A DNA stretch of 50,901 nt from Halovulum marinum (GTDB lineage Bacteria > Pseudomonadota > Alphaproteobacteria > Rhodobacterales > Rhodobacteraceae), in contig NZ_WIND01000024.1 of assembly GCF_009697225.1 (NCBI RefSeq), positions 1 to 50,901 of the forward strand. The letters run 5' to 3'. The notes under the pieces were generated by a model. It did not search any database, was not told the DNA's origin, and saw only the letters and a list, made by a program, of their open reading frames with translations. This document shows, one piece after another, positions 1 to 7,666 of the stretch (its first letter is position 1; each line of letters starts with the position of its first letter). A program made the translations under genes and the position numbers.

Positions 1-77
1 GCGCCGTACTGGTCGATCGCGCGGATCGTCACCTCGCTCGAGAAGTCCTGCGTCAGCGTCAGGTCGCCGTAGTTGCC
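1..77. repeat. Terminal inverted copy of 77-nt repeat
   Basis: Bases 1-77 are the exact reverse complement of 50825-50901, and the next base inward differs (78 against 50824). The segment codes for the conserved N-terminal block of the beta-helix proteins. An exact 77-nt match at both ends is what a de Bruijn assembler leaves when a contig stops at a repeat node. That explanation is inference. Confidence 0.9.
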
Positions 78-245
78 GCTCTCCAGCAGGATCTCGTCGC
101 CGCCGGAGGCCGAGGCCAGCGCGGCGGCGAGCGTGCCGGGCCCGGCGCGCAGTTCGCGGGCGGCGGCGATGCCGGCGGCCAGCGCGCAGGCCAGCGCCAG
201 GGTGGCGGCGCGCAGGATCCTCCCGGCCTTCATCCCGACCTTCAT
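1..245 (-). CDS. Right-handed beta-helix protein, N-terminus only (runs off the window)
   Basis: Only about 81 N-terminal residues are present; the rest lies beyond base 1. The translation has a basic start, a hydrophobic stretch (ATLALACALAAGIAAA) typical of a Sec signal peptide, then a block (GGDEILLESGNYGDL onward) nearly identical to the start of the RTX exoproteins at 48380 and 50738. Unlike those two, this copy has its own signal peptide, so it probably leaves by Sec rather than type I secretion. The start at 245 is preferred because GGGAGGAGG lies 6 nt upstream; in-frame ATGs also occur at 281, 269 and 233 because the region is a 12-nt tandem repeat. It lies just downstream of the polymerase gene on the same strand and may be co-transcribed. 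Confidence 0.75.
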   Translation of the reverse strand, partial: MKVGMKAGRILRAATLALACALAAGIAAARELRAGPGTLAAALASASGGDEILLESGNYGDLTLTQDFSSEVTIRAIDQYG

Positions 246-281
246 CCCGGCCCTCCTCCCGGCCTTCATCCCGGCCCTCAT
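222..281 (-). repeat. Five 12-nt in-frame repeats spanning a translation start
   Basis: On the minus strand five 12-nt units of the form (ATG/AGG)-(AAG/AGG)-G(C/T)C-GGG run from 281 to 222. Four of the five begin with ATG, and the third supplies the GGGAGGAGG ribosome-binding site. Gain or loss of units would keep the frame but change how many start codons are available. Confidence 0.8.
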
Positions 282-1702
282 CGCGCGCCCCGCCCCGGAA
301 CCGGGGCACGCCGGGCATAGGGCAGCCGCCGCCGGCCCCCTGCTTCCGGTGCGTCTTCGGGTGCGTCTTCGGGCGCGTCTTCGGGTGCCTCTGCGGACCC
401 GTCCCGGTCCTGCGGCGGCGGCGCGTCGGGCTCTTGCGGGGCGTCCGCGAACCAGGCGCCGGCGCCGATCATGAAGATCAGCAGCACATAGGTCGAATTC
501 CAGTAGTGCACCGTCCACCCGGCCATGATCATGCCCATCAGCGAGATCAGGTAGGCGGTGCGGTAACTGGCGACCCGCGCGTCCAGCCCCTTGCGGAACG
601 CCGCCGCCAGGAAGATGCCGAGCACCGCGACGGCCAGGAAGATGACGGCCGGGATCCCGTTGCGCATCGCCGGCAGCAGCCAGAACATGTCCACGCTCGG
701 CAGCATCCAGTACGGCCGCACCCAGTCATTCAGGCCGAGGCCGAACAGCGGGTTGTCGATCACGTTGGCCGATCCGTATTCCCAGATCCGGATGCGGTTC
801 ATCGCCGTCCAGGTGTTGAACGCGAAATAGGAGATCAGGATCTCGGGGGTGGAGCGGTTCGCCACCGCCTCGATCAGACCGATGCCGCCCGCCGACAGGC
901 CGGCCAGGATCTTCCACCGGGCGGCGACGCTGCGGAACATCCAGTTCCAGCCCATCAGCATGATCTGCACCACCTGCGCCGTCAGCGGTCCGGAGGACAG
1001 CGCGAAGAACGCCGTGAACATGACGCTGCCCGTGCGCAGGGCCCGGCGCCCCACCGGTTCTCCGTAGCCCAGCACCATGTGCACCATGGCCAGCATGCTG
1101 CCGCTGTAGACGCCGAACAGGATCTGGTGATCGAACGGCCCCTGCACCCGGTACAGGCCCATGCGGGGCTCCATCGCGTTCGCCGTCAGGGTTTCGGAGA
1201 ACAGGCCGAAGATGGACAGCAGCAGCGCGTGCCCGGTCAGCGTCTCGTAGAGCGCGAAGGGCAGCATGACGATGACGGTCCAGTAGAACACGCGCACCAT
1301 GGCATGGAAGTCCGCCGCGGTGCGGATGTAGCAGCGCGCCAGGAAGTAGGTGCCCACCGTCTCGAGAAAGAAGATCCCGTTGCGCTCGATCATCGGGCCG
1401 ACGCCGTGGTGGACGGTGAAGCTGAGCGCGCTCCAGAACCACAGCAGCAGGATCGCGAAATCGGGGATCCGCATCCGCCCGGCCTTGCCGCTGAGCCACA
1501 TGAACAGGCAGGGCACGGTGACCAGCAGAAGCACCACCCGGTAGACCGACAGCCGCAGCGGGCCCAGCTGGATGATCGACGGGATGATCAGGCCGACCAG
1601 GAACAGGACGATCATCAGGGACAGGCCCTGCCGCTGTGCGCCGCGCGCGGCCGGGCCGTGCGCCCGGGGTTCCGCAGCCGCCTGCATGTGACCTGCACCC
1701 AT
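278..1702 (-). CDS. O-antigen ligase/polymerase-like membrane protein (Wzy/WaaL type)
   Basis: About 474 residues, dominated by hydrophobic membrane-spanning segments, with a large loop near the middle-to-late part ending in NPLFGLGLNDW, the kind of loop found in O-antigen ligases and Wzy polymerases. The likely role is joining polysaccharide repeat units at the periplasmic face of the inner membrane. The C-terminus is hydrophilic and contains an EDAP tetrapeptide repeat encoded by 12-nt units. An upstream in-frame ATG at 1780 exists, but hydrophobic sequence begins only after about residue 50 from it. The start at 1702 (or 1687) is therefore a compromise; neither has a strong ribosome-binding site. 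Together with the flippase at 4631 it would complete a Wzx/Wzy-type pathway. Polymerase and ligase cannot be told apart from sequence alone. Confidence 0.75.
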   Translation of the reverse strand: MGAGHMQAAAEPRAHGPAARGAQRQGLSLMIVLFLVGLIIPSIIQLGPLRLSVYRVVLLLVTVPCLFMWLSGKAGRMRIPDFAILLLWFWSALSFTVHHGVGPMIERNGIFFLETVGTYFLARCYIRTAADFHAMVRVFYWTVIVMLPFALYETLTGHALLLSIFGLFSETLTANAMEPRMGLYRVQGPFDHQILFGVYSGSMLAMVHMVLGYGEPVGRRALRTGSVMFTAFFALSSGPLTAQVVQIMLMGWNWMFRSVAARWKILAGLSAGGIGLIEAVANRSTPEILISYFAFNTWTAMNRIRIWEYGSANVIDNPLFGLGLNDWVRPYWMLPSVDMFWLLPAMRNGIPAVIFLAVAVLGIFLAAAFRKGLDARVASYRTAYLISLMGMIMAGWTVHYWNSTYVLLIFMIGAGAWFADAPQEPDAPPPQDRDGSAEAPEDAPEDAPEDAPEAGGRRRLPYARRAPVPGRGAR

Positions 1703-1857
1703 TCCGTACCCGACCGTCCTTCGCCCCGTCCCATAGTAGACATAGGGCGCGGCACGCTCCAAGCACATGCGCATTCGCACTTCCGGTGCCGGCGGTGGCG
1801 CTGCTAGAGTGCCGCGCGTGCGCAGGAGCGGGGGCAGGAGCGGGGGCAGAGCGTAAA

Positions 1858-2619
1858 ATGCCGTTTTTCAGGGCGGGAACGGGCATCTATTTCTTCGCCC
1901 ATGTGCCGAAATGCGCCGGCTCCTCGGTCGAGGACTACCTGCGCGACCGGTTCGGGCGCCCGGGCTTCGTCGACAACCGCTTCCTCCGGCGCCCCGAGGC
2001 GGAGCGCTGGACCCGGACCTCGCCCCAGCACGCCGACTGGGCGACGGTCGAGCGGCTGTTCGGGCCGGATTTCTTCGACGGCGCCTTCGCGGTGGTGCGC
2101 CATCCGCTGAGCCGCGCGGTCAGCGCCTATCATTTCCAGGTCGAGGTCGAGAAGACCGCGCCGGCGGGGATCGGCTTCGGCGACTGGCTGCAGGAGATGC
2201 GCGCCCGGCAGGCGCGGGACCCGTTCGCCATCGACAACCACTTCCGGCCGCAGACCGACTTCCTGCCCCCCGGCTGCACGCTGTTCCACCTGGAGCACGG
2301 GGTGGACGCCCTCGTGCCCTATCTGGACCGGCTGACCGGCACCACCGGCGGGCCGCGCGCGATCGGCCACACCAACCGCCGCGGCGCCGGCAAGGCGGCG
2401 CCGGATCCGGCCGCGGCCGCGCTGGCGGCCGAGATCTACGCCGAGGACTTCCGCCGGCTGGGCTATCGGCCCGACCGCCCCGATCCGGTCGCCGCGCCGC
2501 CCGCGCTCGACCCGCGGACCGTGGCCGAGGCCGCCGCCGCCCGCGCCCGCAGCGCCCGGCCGGACCGCCGCCTGGCGGCCCGGGTGCGGCGCAGGCTGCG
2601 CCGCTGGGCCGGGGCCTGA
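1858..2619 (+). CDS. Sulfotransferase (Sulfotransfer_2 type)
   Basis: A 253-residue protein. HVPKCAGSS at residues 15-23 matches the 5'-phosphosulfate-binding loop of PAPS-dependent sulfotransferases, and VVRHPLSRAVSAYH (about 79-92) matches the 3'-phosphate-binding motif. It probably transfers sulfate from PAPS to a sugar of the surface polysaccharide in the cytoplasm. The ATG at 1858 is chosen because the catalytic loop follows within 15 residues; longer in-frame extensions lack family similarity. The upstream sequence contains a 12-nt tandem repeat (GCAGGAGCGGGG). It is divergent from the polymerase gene, and its end lies 4 bp from the end of the convergent glycosyltransferase. Confidence 0.85.
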   Translation: MPFFRAGTGIYFFAHVPKCAGSSVEDYLRDRFGRPGFVDNRFLRRPEAERWTRTSPQHADWATVERLFGPDFFDGAFAVVRHPLSRAVSAYHFQVEVEKTAPAGIGFGDWLQEMRARQARDPFAIDNHFRPQTDFLPPGCTLFHLEHGVDALVPYLDRLTGTTGGPRAIGHTNRRGAGKAAPDPAAAALAAEIYAEDFRRLGYRPDRPDPVAAPPALDPRTVAEAAAARARSARPDRRLAARVRRRLRRWAGA

Positions 2620-2623
2620 GCCC

Positions 2624-3529
2624 TCACAGGCGCGGCTTGCGGCTGAGCTTCTCGCCCAGGAGCCGGCCCGCCAGCGGCGGATGGTGGCGCAACGCCGCCC
2701 GGCAGAAGCGCCAGCCGGTGCGCCGCTTGCCGGCGTTGATCAGCGCGCGGCCCAGCCGCCAGAGGTTGAGCGCGTATTCCCGCGGATAGCGGTCATAGAG
2801 CGCCCGGTTGCGGCGCATGATGCGCACCAGCCCGATCGCCTTGGCCCGCTTGTTCTTCGAGATCGAATCCGTGGACGAGAACGCCATCACCACCGGCTCG
2901 GGCAGTTCCAGGATCCGGGCGTGCTGGGCCAGCGACGAGGTGAAGGCCCAGTCGGCGTTCGAGCGCACCCGCGCGTCGAACCAGACCGGTTCCGGATAGC
3001 AGTTCCGCCGGAACAGCGCGTTCTGCAGGCTGATGCGGTTCTCGACCAGGAATTTCGCCACCTGGTCCTCGTCCTCGCGCAGCCGGCCGTCCGGGGGCGG
3101 ACGCAGCGACACCTTGTCGATGCCGTAGCTGCCGTCCGGCCCGCCGCCGTACAGCACCTTGGCGTTGGTCACCACGTCGATCTCGGGGCGCTGCTCCAGC
3201 ACCCGCATCTGCTGTTCCAGCTTGCGCGGCAGCCACAGATCGTCGCTGTCCTGGAAGGCGATGAAGTCGCCGCGGGCCTCGGCCAGGCCGGCGTTGCGCG
3301 CCGCCGAGGCGCCGCCGTTCACCTCCAGCCGCACATAGCGCAGCCGGGGGTCGTCGATGCGGCCGATCACCCGGGACAGGTCCTCGGTCGAGGCGTCGTC
3401 GACGACGATCAGCTCCAGGTCGGCATAGCTCTGGGCCAGGACGCTGCGGATCGAATCCTCCAGCGCGTGCATCCGGTTGTAGACCGGCAGGATCACGGAA
3501 ACCGTCGGCGCCCCGGCGGATGCTGTCAT
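2624..3529 (-). CDS. Family 2 glycosyltransferase
   Basis: 301 residues with a GT-A fold signature. VSVILPVYNR opens the nucleotide-binding domain at about residue 10, VVDDASTED follows at 42-50, and FQDSDDLW at 92-99 holds the DXD-like metal and nucleotide-sugar site. It should add one sugar to the growing repeat unit on the cytoplasmic face of the membrane. The start is supported by AGGAG 7 nt before ATG. The C-terminal third is Arg-rich and basic, as in membrane-associated GT2 enzymes. Donor and acceptor cannot be told. It converges on the sulfotransferase at 1858 with a 4-bp gap. Confidence 0.88.
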   Translation of the reverse strand: MTASAGAPTVSVILPVYNRMHALEDSIRSVLAQSYADLELIVVDDASTEDLSRVIGRIDDPRLRYVRLEVNGGASAARNAGLAEARGDFIAFQDSDDLWLPRKLEQQMRVLEQRPEIDVVTNAKVLYGGGPDGSYGIDKVSLRPPPDGRLREDEDQVAKFLVENRISLQNALFRRNCYPEPVWFDARVRSNADWAFTSSLAQHARILELPEPVVMAFSSTDSISKNKRAKAIGLVRIMRRNRALYDRYPREYALNLWRLGRALINAGKRRTGWRFCRAALRHHPPLAGRLLGEKLSRKPRL

Positions 3530-3730
3530 GCAGGTCTCCTGCGTGCTGCCCCCTCGCGGCGCCGGATCCGGGCCGCCCCCGGGGACCGTTATGGCAGCCG
3601 GCCCGCGCCCGCGCCAAGCGGTTTTGCCCCCGGCCGGGCGATTTTCCGCACGCTCCCGGGGGCCTTGCGCCTTGAAAAGCGCCCGGCGCTCGGCCAAGCA
3701 GGACGGACCCCTGCCCTGCGGAGAGCCCAG

Positions 3731-4561
3731 ATGTCCGGTACCGGGTCCGAGATCGGCAACGATCAGTATCTGCTGATCATCGGCGCGATGAAATGCGCCA
3801 CCACATCGCTGTTCAGCTATCTGGCCGAACACCCGGCGATCTGCCCCGCCGCGGTGAAGGAGCCGGAGTATTTCTCGAACCAGGTCCGGGTGCACGACAC
3901 CCGCAACCGGATCGCCGCCTACGCCGAGCTGTGGGACTTCGACCCCGACCGCCACGCCTGGGCGATGGAGGCCTCGACCGGCTACACCAAGCACGAGGAG
4001 CCGGAGGCGCCCGGCCGGGTGGCGGCGCACGGCCTGCGGCCGCGGCTGGTCTATGCGGTGCGCGATCCGTTCGCGCGGATCGAGTCGCACTACAACTTCA
4101 TGCGCCGCCATCCCGACTGGCGGTTGCCGATCACCCATCCCGACCTGGTGCAGACCTCGAACTATTTCGCCCATGCCCGGGCCTGGACCGGGCTGTTCGG
4201 CCGCGACGCGCTGCTGATCGTGGACTACGACGAGCTGATCCGGACCCCGCTGGTCACCGTCAACCGGGTCTGCGCCTTCCTGGACATCGCGCCGATGCAC
4301 ACGATCGCCGACAGCTCGGCGCGCAACGTCACCCGGCGGCCGAAATCGGCGCCCGAGCGCGCGCTGCGCCGCGCCGCGCCGTTCCTGTCGCGCCTGCCCG
4401 CGGGGATGAAGGCGCCGGTGCGCCGGGTGCTCGAGGCGACCCGGCCGCAGCCGGCGCGGCTGACCCCGGCCGAGCGCGCGGCCGTCGCCGAGACCCTGGC
4501 CCCCGACATGGCCCGGCTGCACGACGGCTGGGGGGTCGACGTCGCCCGCTGGGGGTTCTGA
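3731..4561 (+). CDS. Sulfotransferase (heparan-sulfate N-sulfotransferase-like)
   Basis: 276 residues. GAMKCATTSL at 18-27 is the PAPS 5'-phosphosulfate loop, KEPEYFS at about 43-49 is typical of Sulfotransfer_1 proteins that act on glycans, and YAVRDPFARIESHY (108-121) is the 3'-phosphate motif. The C-terminal half, LTPAERAAVAETLAPDMARLHD, resembles the end of glycan sulfotransferases, where this helix follows the core. This is the second of three sulfotransferases in the window and is of a different subfamily from the one at 1858, so the two probably act on different positions or sugars. Confidence 0.87.
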   Translation: MSGTGSEIGNDQYLLIIGAMKCATTSLFSYLAEHPAICPAAVKEPEYFSNQVRVHDTRNRIAAYAELWDFDPDRHAWAMEASTGYTKHEEPEAPGRVAAHGLRPRLVYAVRDPFARIESHYNFMRRHPDWRLPITHPDLVQTSNYFAHARAWTGLFGRDALLIVDYDELIRTPLVTVNRVCAFLDIAPMHTIADSSARNVTRRPKSAPERALRRAAPFLSRLPAGMKAPVRRVLEATRPQPARLTPAERAAVAETLAPDMARLHDGWGVDVARWGF

Positions 4562-4569
4562 GCCGCCGC

Positions 4570-4637
4570 CACGGACCGCCGACACGGACCGCCGGACGGG
4601 GCGTTCAGACGGACCGCCCGGACGGACCGCTCAGACG
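4570..4637. repeat. Degenerate GACGGACCGC direct repeats between convergent genes
   Basis: Four imperfect copies of (G/C)ACGGACCGC fill the gap between the sulfotransferase and the flippase and run into the flippase stop codon. No clear terminator hairpin is visible. Confidence 0.6.
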
Positions 4638-6064
4638 GGGCGGCGCCGCGCCAGGCGGGTCACCTCGGCCAGCAGCGGGTGGCGGACCGCCAGCAGCAGC
4701 AGCGCATAGACCCCGGCCATCACCGCCGCCAGCGGGAACACCGACAGCGGGTGATCGCGCCACGGCTCGGGCAGCGCCAGCCGCAGCCCGATCAGCGCCA
4801 CGGCGAACAGCGCCGCGATCGCCGCCGGCTGGGCGACGGCGGCCCCCAGCGCCCGGTAATCCAGCCCGACATAGCGGCGCAGCGCGGTCATGTGCACCAC
4901 CACATGCGCCAGCCCGAAGCCGACCCGCAGCCAGGCCACCACCAGCACCGAATACGACAGCCCGACCAGCAGCAGCGCCAGCGCGATGCTCTGCAGGATC
5001 ACCTCGTTGCGCAGCTTCAGCTTGACGTCGCCGGTGGCGATGTAGACCGCGATCGCCTGGCCCATGACGACCTGCAGAAGCTGCGCCACGCACAGCGCCT
5101 GCAGCACCGGCGCGGCCGGGGCCCAGGCCTCGCCGAACAGCAGCTCGATGATCGGCCGCGCCTCGATCGCCATGAACAGCAGCGCCGGCCAGGCGATGAT
5201 CAGCGTGTAGGCGGTGGCCTTCATCAGCATCGGCCGCATGTCCGCGCCGACGCGGTGCTTGGCGCCCAGCTCGGTGCCGGTGACCCAGTTGACCGAGCTC
5301 AGGAACAGCCGCTGCACCATGATCGCCAGCCGGTAGCTGCGCACGTAGTAGCCGACGGCGGCGAAGGCGAAGACCTTGCCCATCAGCACCTGCGGCAGCT
5401 GCGAGCCCAGGGTGGAAATCACCGCCTCGAGCGAGGACAGCCCGCCGAAGCCGGCGATCGCGCGCCATTCCTTCAGCGACGGGCGCAGCCGGATGTGGTC
5501 GCGCCGGTAGGCCAGCGTCATCACCACCAGCACCGCCGACTGCGCCACCGCCCCCCACGCCAGCGAGATCGGGCCGTGGCCGGCCCAGGCGAACAGGATC
5601 GAGACCACGGTATTGGCCAGCGTCGCCGCCAGCACGATCACCGACAGTTCCCGGTAGCGCCGGTCGCGGCGCAGCAGCCCGCCCGCCGGCAGGCCGATGG
5701 GCAGGATCAGGAAGCTGACCGCCAGCAGCGCGAAGATCGGCGCCAGCCGCGGCTCGTCGTAGAAGCCGGCGATCGCGTGGCGGCTGAAGAAGATCGCCGC
5801 CGCCATCGCCCAGCTGACCAGCAGGGCGATGCCGAACACGGTGCGGATCTTGTCGTCGGTCAGCTCCGGTTCCTTGATCAGGTAGCGCCGGACGCCGAAC
5901 TCGCGCAGCGATTCCAGGATCGCGATCGCCGCCAGCGCCACCGCGGCCACGCCCAGCTCGGCCGGCGGCAGCAGCCGGGCGATGACGATCGCCGAGAAGA
6001 ACTGGATGAAGAACTGGCCACCGGTCTGGCCGAAGCTGTAGAGAAGCCCGCGGCGGACGCTCAT
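4631..6064 (-). CDS. Wzx-like oligosaccharide flippase
   Basis: 477 residues forming about 12-14 hydrophobic segments, with the N-terminus MSVRRGLLYSFGQTGGQFF and the ARLLPPAELG motif typical of polysaccharide-synthesis (MATE/MVF clan) flippases. It should move lipid-linked repeat units across the inner membrane for the polymerase. ATG 6064 is used because an upstream reading would need a TTG codon at 6103; AGGGG lies about 11 nt upstream of the chosen ATG. The short intergenic stretch to repA marks the border between the polysaccharide and replication regions. Confidence 0.87.
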   Translation of the reverse strand: MSVRRGLLYSFGQTGGQFFIQFFSAIVIARLLPPAELGVAAVALAAIAILESLREFGVRRYLIKEPELTDDKIRTVFGIALLVSWAMAAAIFFSRHAIAGFYDEPRLAPIFALLAVSFLILPIGLPAGGLLRRDRRYRELSVIVLAATLANTVVSILFAWAGHGPISLAWGAVAQSAVLVVMTLAYRRDHIRLRPSLKEWRAIAGFGGLSSLEAVISTLGSQLPQVLMGKVFAFAAVGYYVRSYRLAIMVQRLFLSSVNWVTGTELGAKHRVGADMRPMLMKATAYTLIIAWPALLFMAIEARPIIELLFGEAWAPAAPVLQALCVAQLLQVVMGQAIAVYIATGDVKLKLRNEVILQSIALALLLVGLSYSVLVVAWLRVGFGLAHVVVHMTALRRYVGLDYRALGAAVAQPAAIAALFAVALIGLRLALPEPWRDHPLSVFPLAAVMAGVYALLLLAVRHPLLAEVTRLARRRPV

Positions 6065-6199
6065 GGCGATCGATCCCCTGCCCCCGACAGGCCGGTTCCC
6101 CAACCGGCCATCCGGCGGGTCATAGCATCCCCCGCCGCGGCGCGCGAGATTTCCTCGCGCCTCGGGCCGCAGTTTCGGCGCGGTTTCGGCGCGGTTTCG

Positions 6200-7225
6200 T
6201 CACTGCCGCCCCGCCCGGGTCCGGCAGAAGGCCACGAAGGCCGCGTCCGGCGCGTGCAGCCGCGGCCGGCCCGAGGCCGCCCACCAGGCGCGCCAGTCGG
6301 CCTCGAGCGCGTAGACGTCGAAGCCGGGCGCCGCGGCGCGCGCGCGCTCGTGGGCCTGCGCGCCGAGCGGGGGCAGCTCCGCCGCCCCTGCCCCCGCCGC
6401 CCCTGCCCCCGCCGCCGTCATCCGGGCGCGCGCGCACACCCGCACCAGATCGCCCGGCTCCACGCTCAGCGTGTAGTCGGGCAGCAGGTCGGCGGCGGCG
6501 ATGTCGCGGATCATCTTGCGGAACACCCTGAGCGGCGAGGTCGAGCCGGACTTGGTCAGCAGCGTGGCGAGGCCGATGGTCCATTCGCGCTGCCGGCCGC
6601 AATGCTTGCGGGCGATCTCGTAGACCCGGCGCTCCAGCGGCTTGCGCAGGCGGAAATAGTCGCGGCTCAGCGTCAGCACCGATTTCGCCAGCACCGCCCG
6701 GTACAGCCATTCCGACAGCACCACCTCGGCCGAGACCATGCGGCCCGCCCTTGTCCGCCGCACGATCTCCCAGCTGTCGATCAGCCCGAAGCCGCGGGTG
6801 GTCTCGAGGCCCCCGGTGGCGATGGTGGTCACGATCCGGGTGCCCGACAGCCGCTCCAGCGCCTCGCGCAGCCGGCGATAGCCGTCGCCGCTGGTCTCGC
6901 GGTTGGTCGCCACCAGCAGGTCGCGCGCGGTCAGCACCAGGCGGCGGCTGACCGGACGCTCGGCGTTGATCGCGGCCATCAGCTGGCTGACGCAGTAGAT
7001 CAGCACGTCCTTGTCGTGGATCGTCGCCAGCCCCTTGACCGAGGGCGTGATCTCGATGCTGGCGCCGGCGTGCGCGTAGGACAGCACCCGCCGGTCGGGC
7101 CGGGTGGACAGCGAGAACACCGGATGCTCCATCGACGCCAGGTCGTCCTTGGGGATCGCGTCCAGCACGTCGCAGACGAAGAAGTCGCCGGTCGGATGCC
7201 GGTCCGGAAGAAGTGCCGGGGCCAT
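6200..7225 (-). CDS. repA: RPA-family plasmid replication initiator RepA
   Basis: 341 residues matching the replication initiator protein A (RPA) family of Rhodobacterales plasmids. Conserved features are KDDLASMEHPVFSLST near the N-terminus, then the KGLATIHDKDVLIYC and RRLREALERLSGTRI stretches of a winged-helix DNA-binding protein. It would bind repeats at the origin and start plasmid replication. The C-terminal region carries an Ala-Gly rich insertion (AGAGAAGAGAA) coded by a 15-nt tandem repeat, which may be a flexible linker. The start has GAGGCAG about 7 nt upstream. It is transcribed away from parA, with about 440 bp of repeat-rich DNA between them, as in RepA-type replicons. Confidence 0.92.
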   Translation of the reverse strand: MAPALLPDRHPTGDFFVCDVLDAIPKDDLASMEHPVFSLSTRPDRRVLSYAHAGASIEITPSVKGLATIHDKDVLIYCVSQLMAAINAERPVSRRLVLTARDLLVATNRETSGDGYRRLREALERLSGTRIVTTIATGGLETTRGFGLIDSWEIVRRTRAGRMVSAEVVLSEWLYRAVLAKSVLTLSRDYFRLRKPLERRVYEIARKHCGRQREWTIGLATLLTKSGSTSPLRVFRKMIRDIAAADLLPDYTLSVEPGDLVRVCARARMTAAGAGAAGAGAAELPPLGAQAHERARAAAPGFDVYALEADWRAWWAASGRPRLHAPDAAFVAFCRTRAGRQ

Positions 7226-7249
7226 GACTGCTCTGCCTCACCCTGTTCG

Positions 7250-7301
7250 TTCATCGGGCCTGTTCATCGGGCCTGTCTATCGGGCGTTTCTTATCGTGGT
7301 T
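7250..7301. repeat. 13-bp direct repeats upstream of repA
   Basis: Two perfect 13-bp copies (TTCATCGGGCCTG at 7250 and 7263) are followed by two decayed copies at 7276 and 7289. They sit 25-75 bp upstream of the repA start, a good position for RepA binding and autoregulation. Confidence 0.7.
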
Positions 7302-7361
7302 TCGTTTACGCCAGCCTAGGGACGGTCCCCCGCCCCGTCCAGCGGCAAGGCGAACCCGAGA

Positions 7362-7422
7362 CGTGGGTTTGGAATCGCGGCTGCGTGGGTTCGGAGTCGC
7401 ATCATCGTGGTTCCGGAATCGC
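7362..7422. repeat. Iteron-like array, three 17-bp repeats at 22-bp spacing
   Basis: Copies start at 7362, 7384 and 7406; the first is CGTGGGTTTGGAATCGC, and the others match it at 15 and 14 of 17 positions. The exact 22-bp period places each on the same face of the helix, which is typical of replication iterons. This makes 7250-7520 the likely plasmid origin. The whole 7226-7663 gap holds repeats, a hairpin, an AT-rich stretch and the parA control region; I see no gene in it. Confidence 0.75.
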
Positions 7423-7427
7423 CTGCG

Positions 7428-7447
7428 CCGGCGGGCGCCGGTTTTTT
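7428..7447 (+). terminator. Intrinsic terminator-like hairpin in the origin region
   Basis: CCGGC-GGGC-GCCGG (7428-7441) is followed by six T residues. It reads on the plus strand between the iterons and parA and could end a short transcript or insulate parA from the origin. Confidence 0.55.
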
Positions 7448-7488
7448 CCCGGCGAAACCAAGGGGGTGGCGCAAGGCCGCGAAACCCG

Positions 7489-7516
7489 TAACACTATATA
7501 TAACACCCAATAACAC
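7489..7516. other. AT-rich element with three TAACAC repeats
   Basis: TAACAC occurs at 7489, 7501 and 7511, around TATATA. It is the most AT-rich stretch near the iterons, so a DNA-unwinding element or a promoter -10 region is plausible. Confidence 0.45.
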
Positions 7517-7622
7517 ACCGGGGCTTGCAGGCTGTGGCCGCCGCGCCCCACCTGCCCCCGGAATCGCCCCGGGAAACCCCGGATTTCCCTGAGAAAATCG
7601 AATCGGATGCCGCTTTTGCTTA

Positions 7623-7666
7623 CATGTGCCGCGTTTTGTGGTACATTGCGCAAAACAGGGCACATG
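7623..7666. promoter_or_regulatory. Large inverted repeat at the parA start (possible operator)
   Basis: Arms CATGTGCCGCGTTTTG (7623-7638) and CAAAACAGGGCACATG (7651-7666) pair at 14 of 16 positions around a 12-nt spacer. The right arm covers the candidate parA start at 7664. A ParA or ParB operator for autoregulation is the simplest reading. Confidence 0.6.

Noticed and set aside
4679-7513. 944-codon plus-strand open frame
   Set aside because: Rich in Gln, His, Arg and Asp in the way of antisense frames of GC-rich genes; it lies opposite the flippase and repA, which have clear families.
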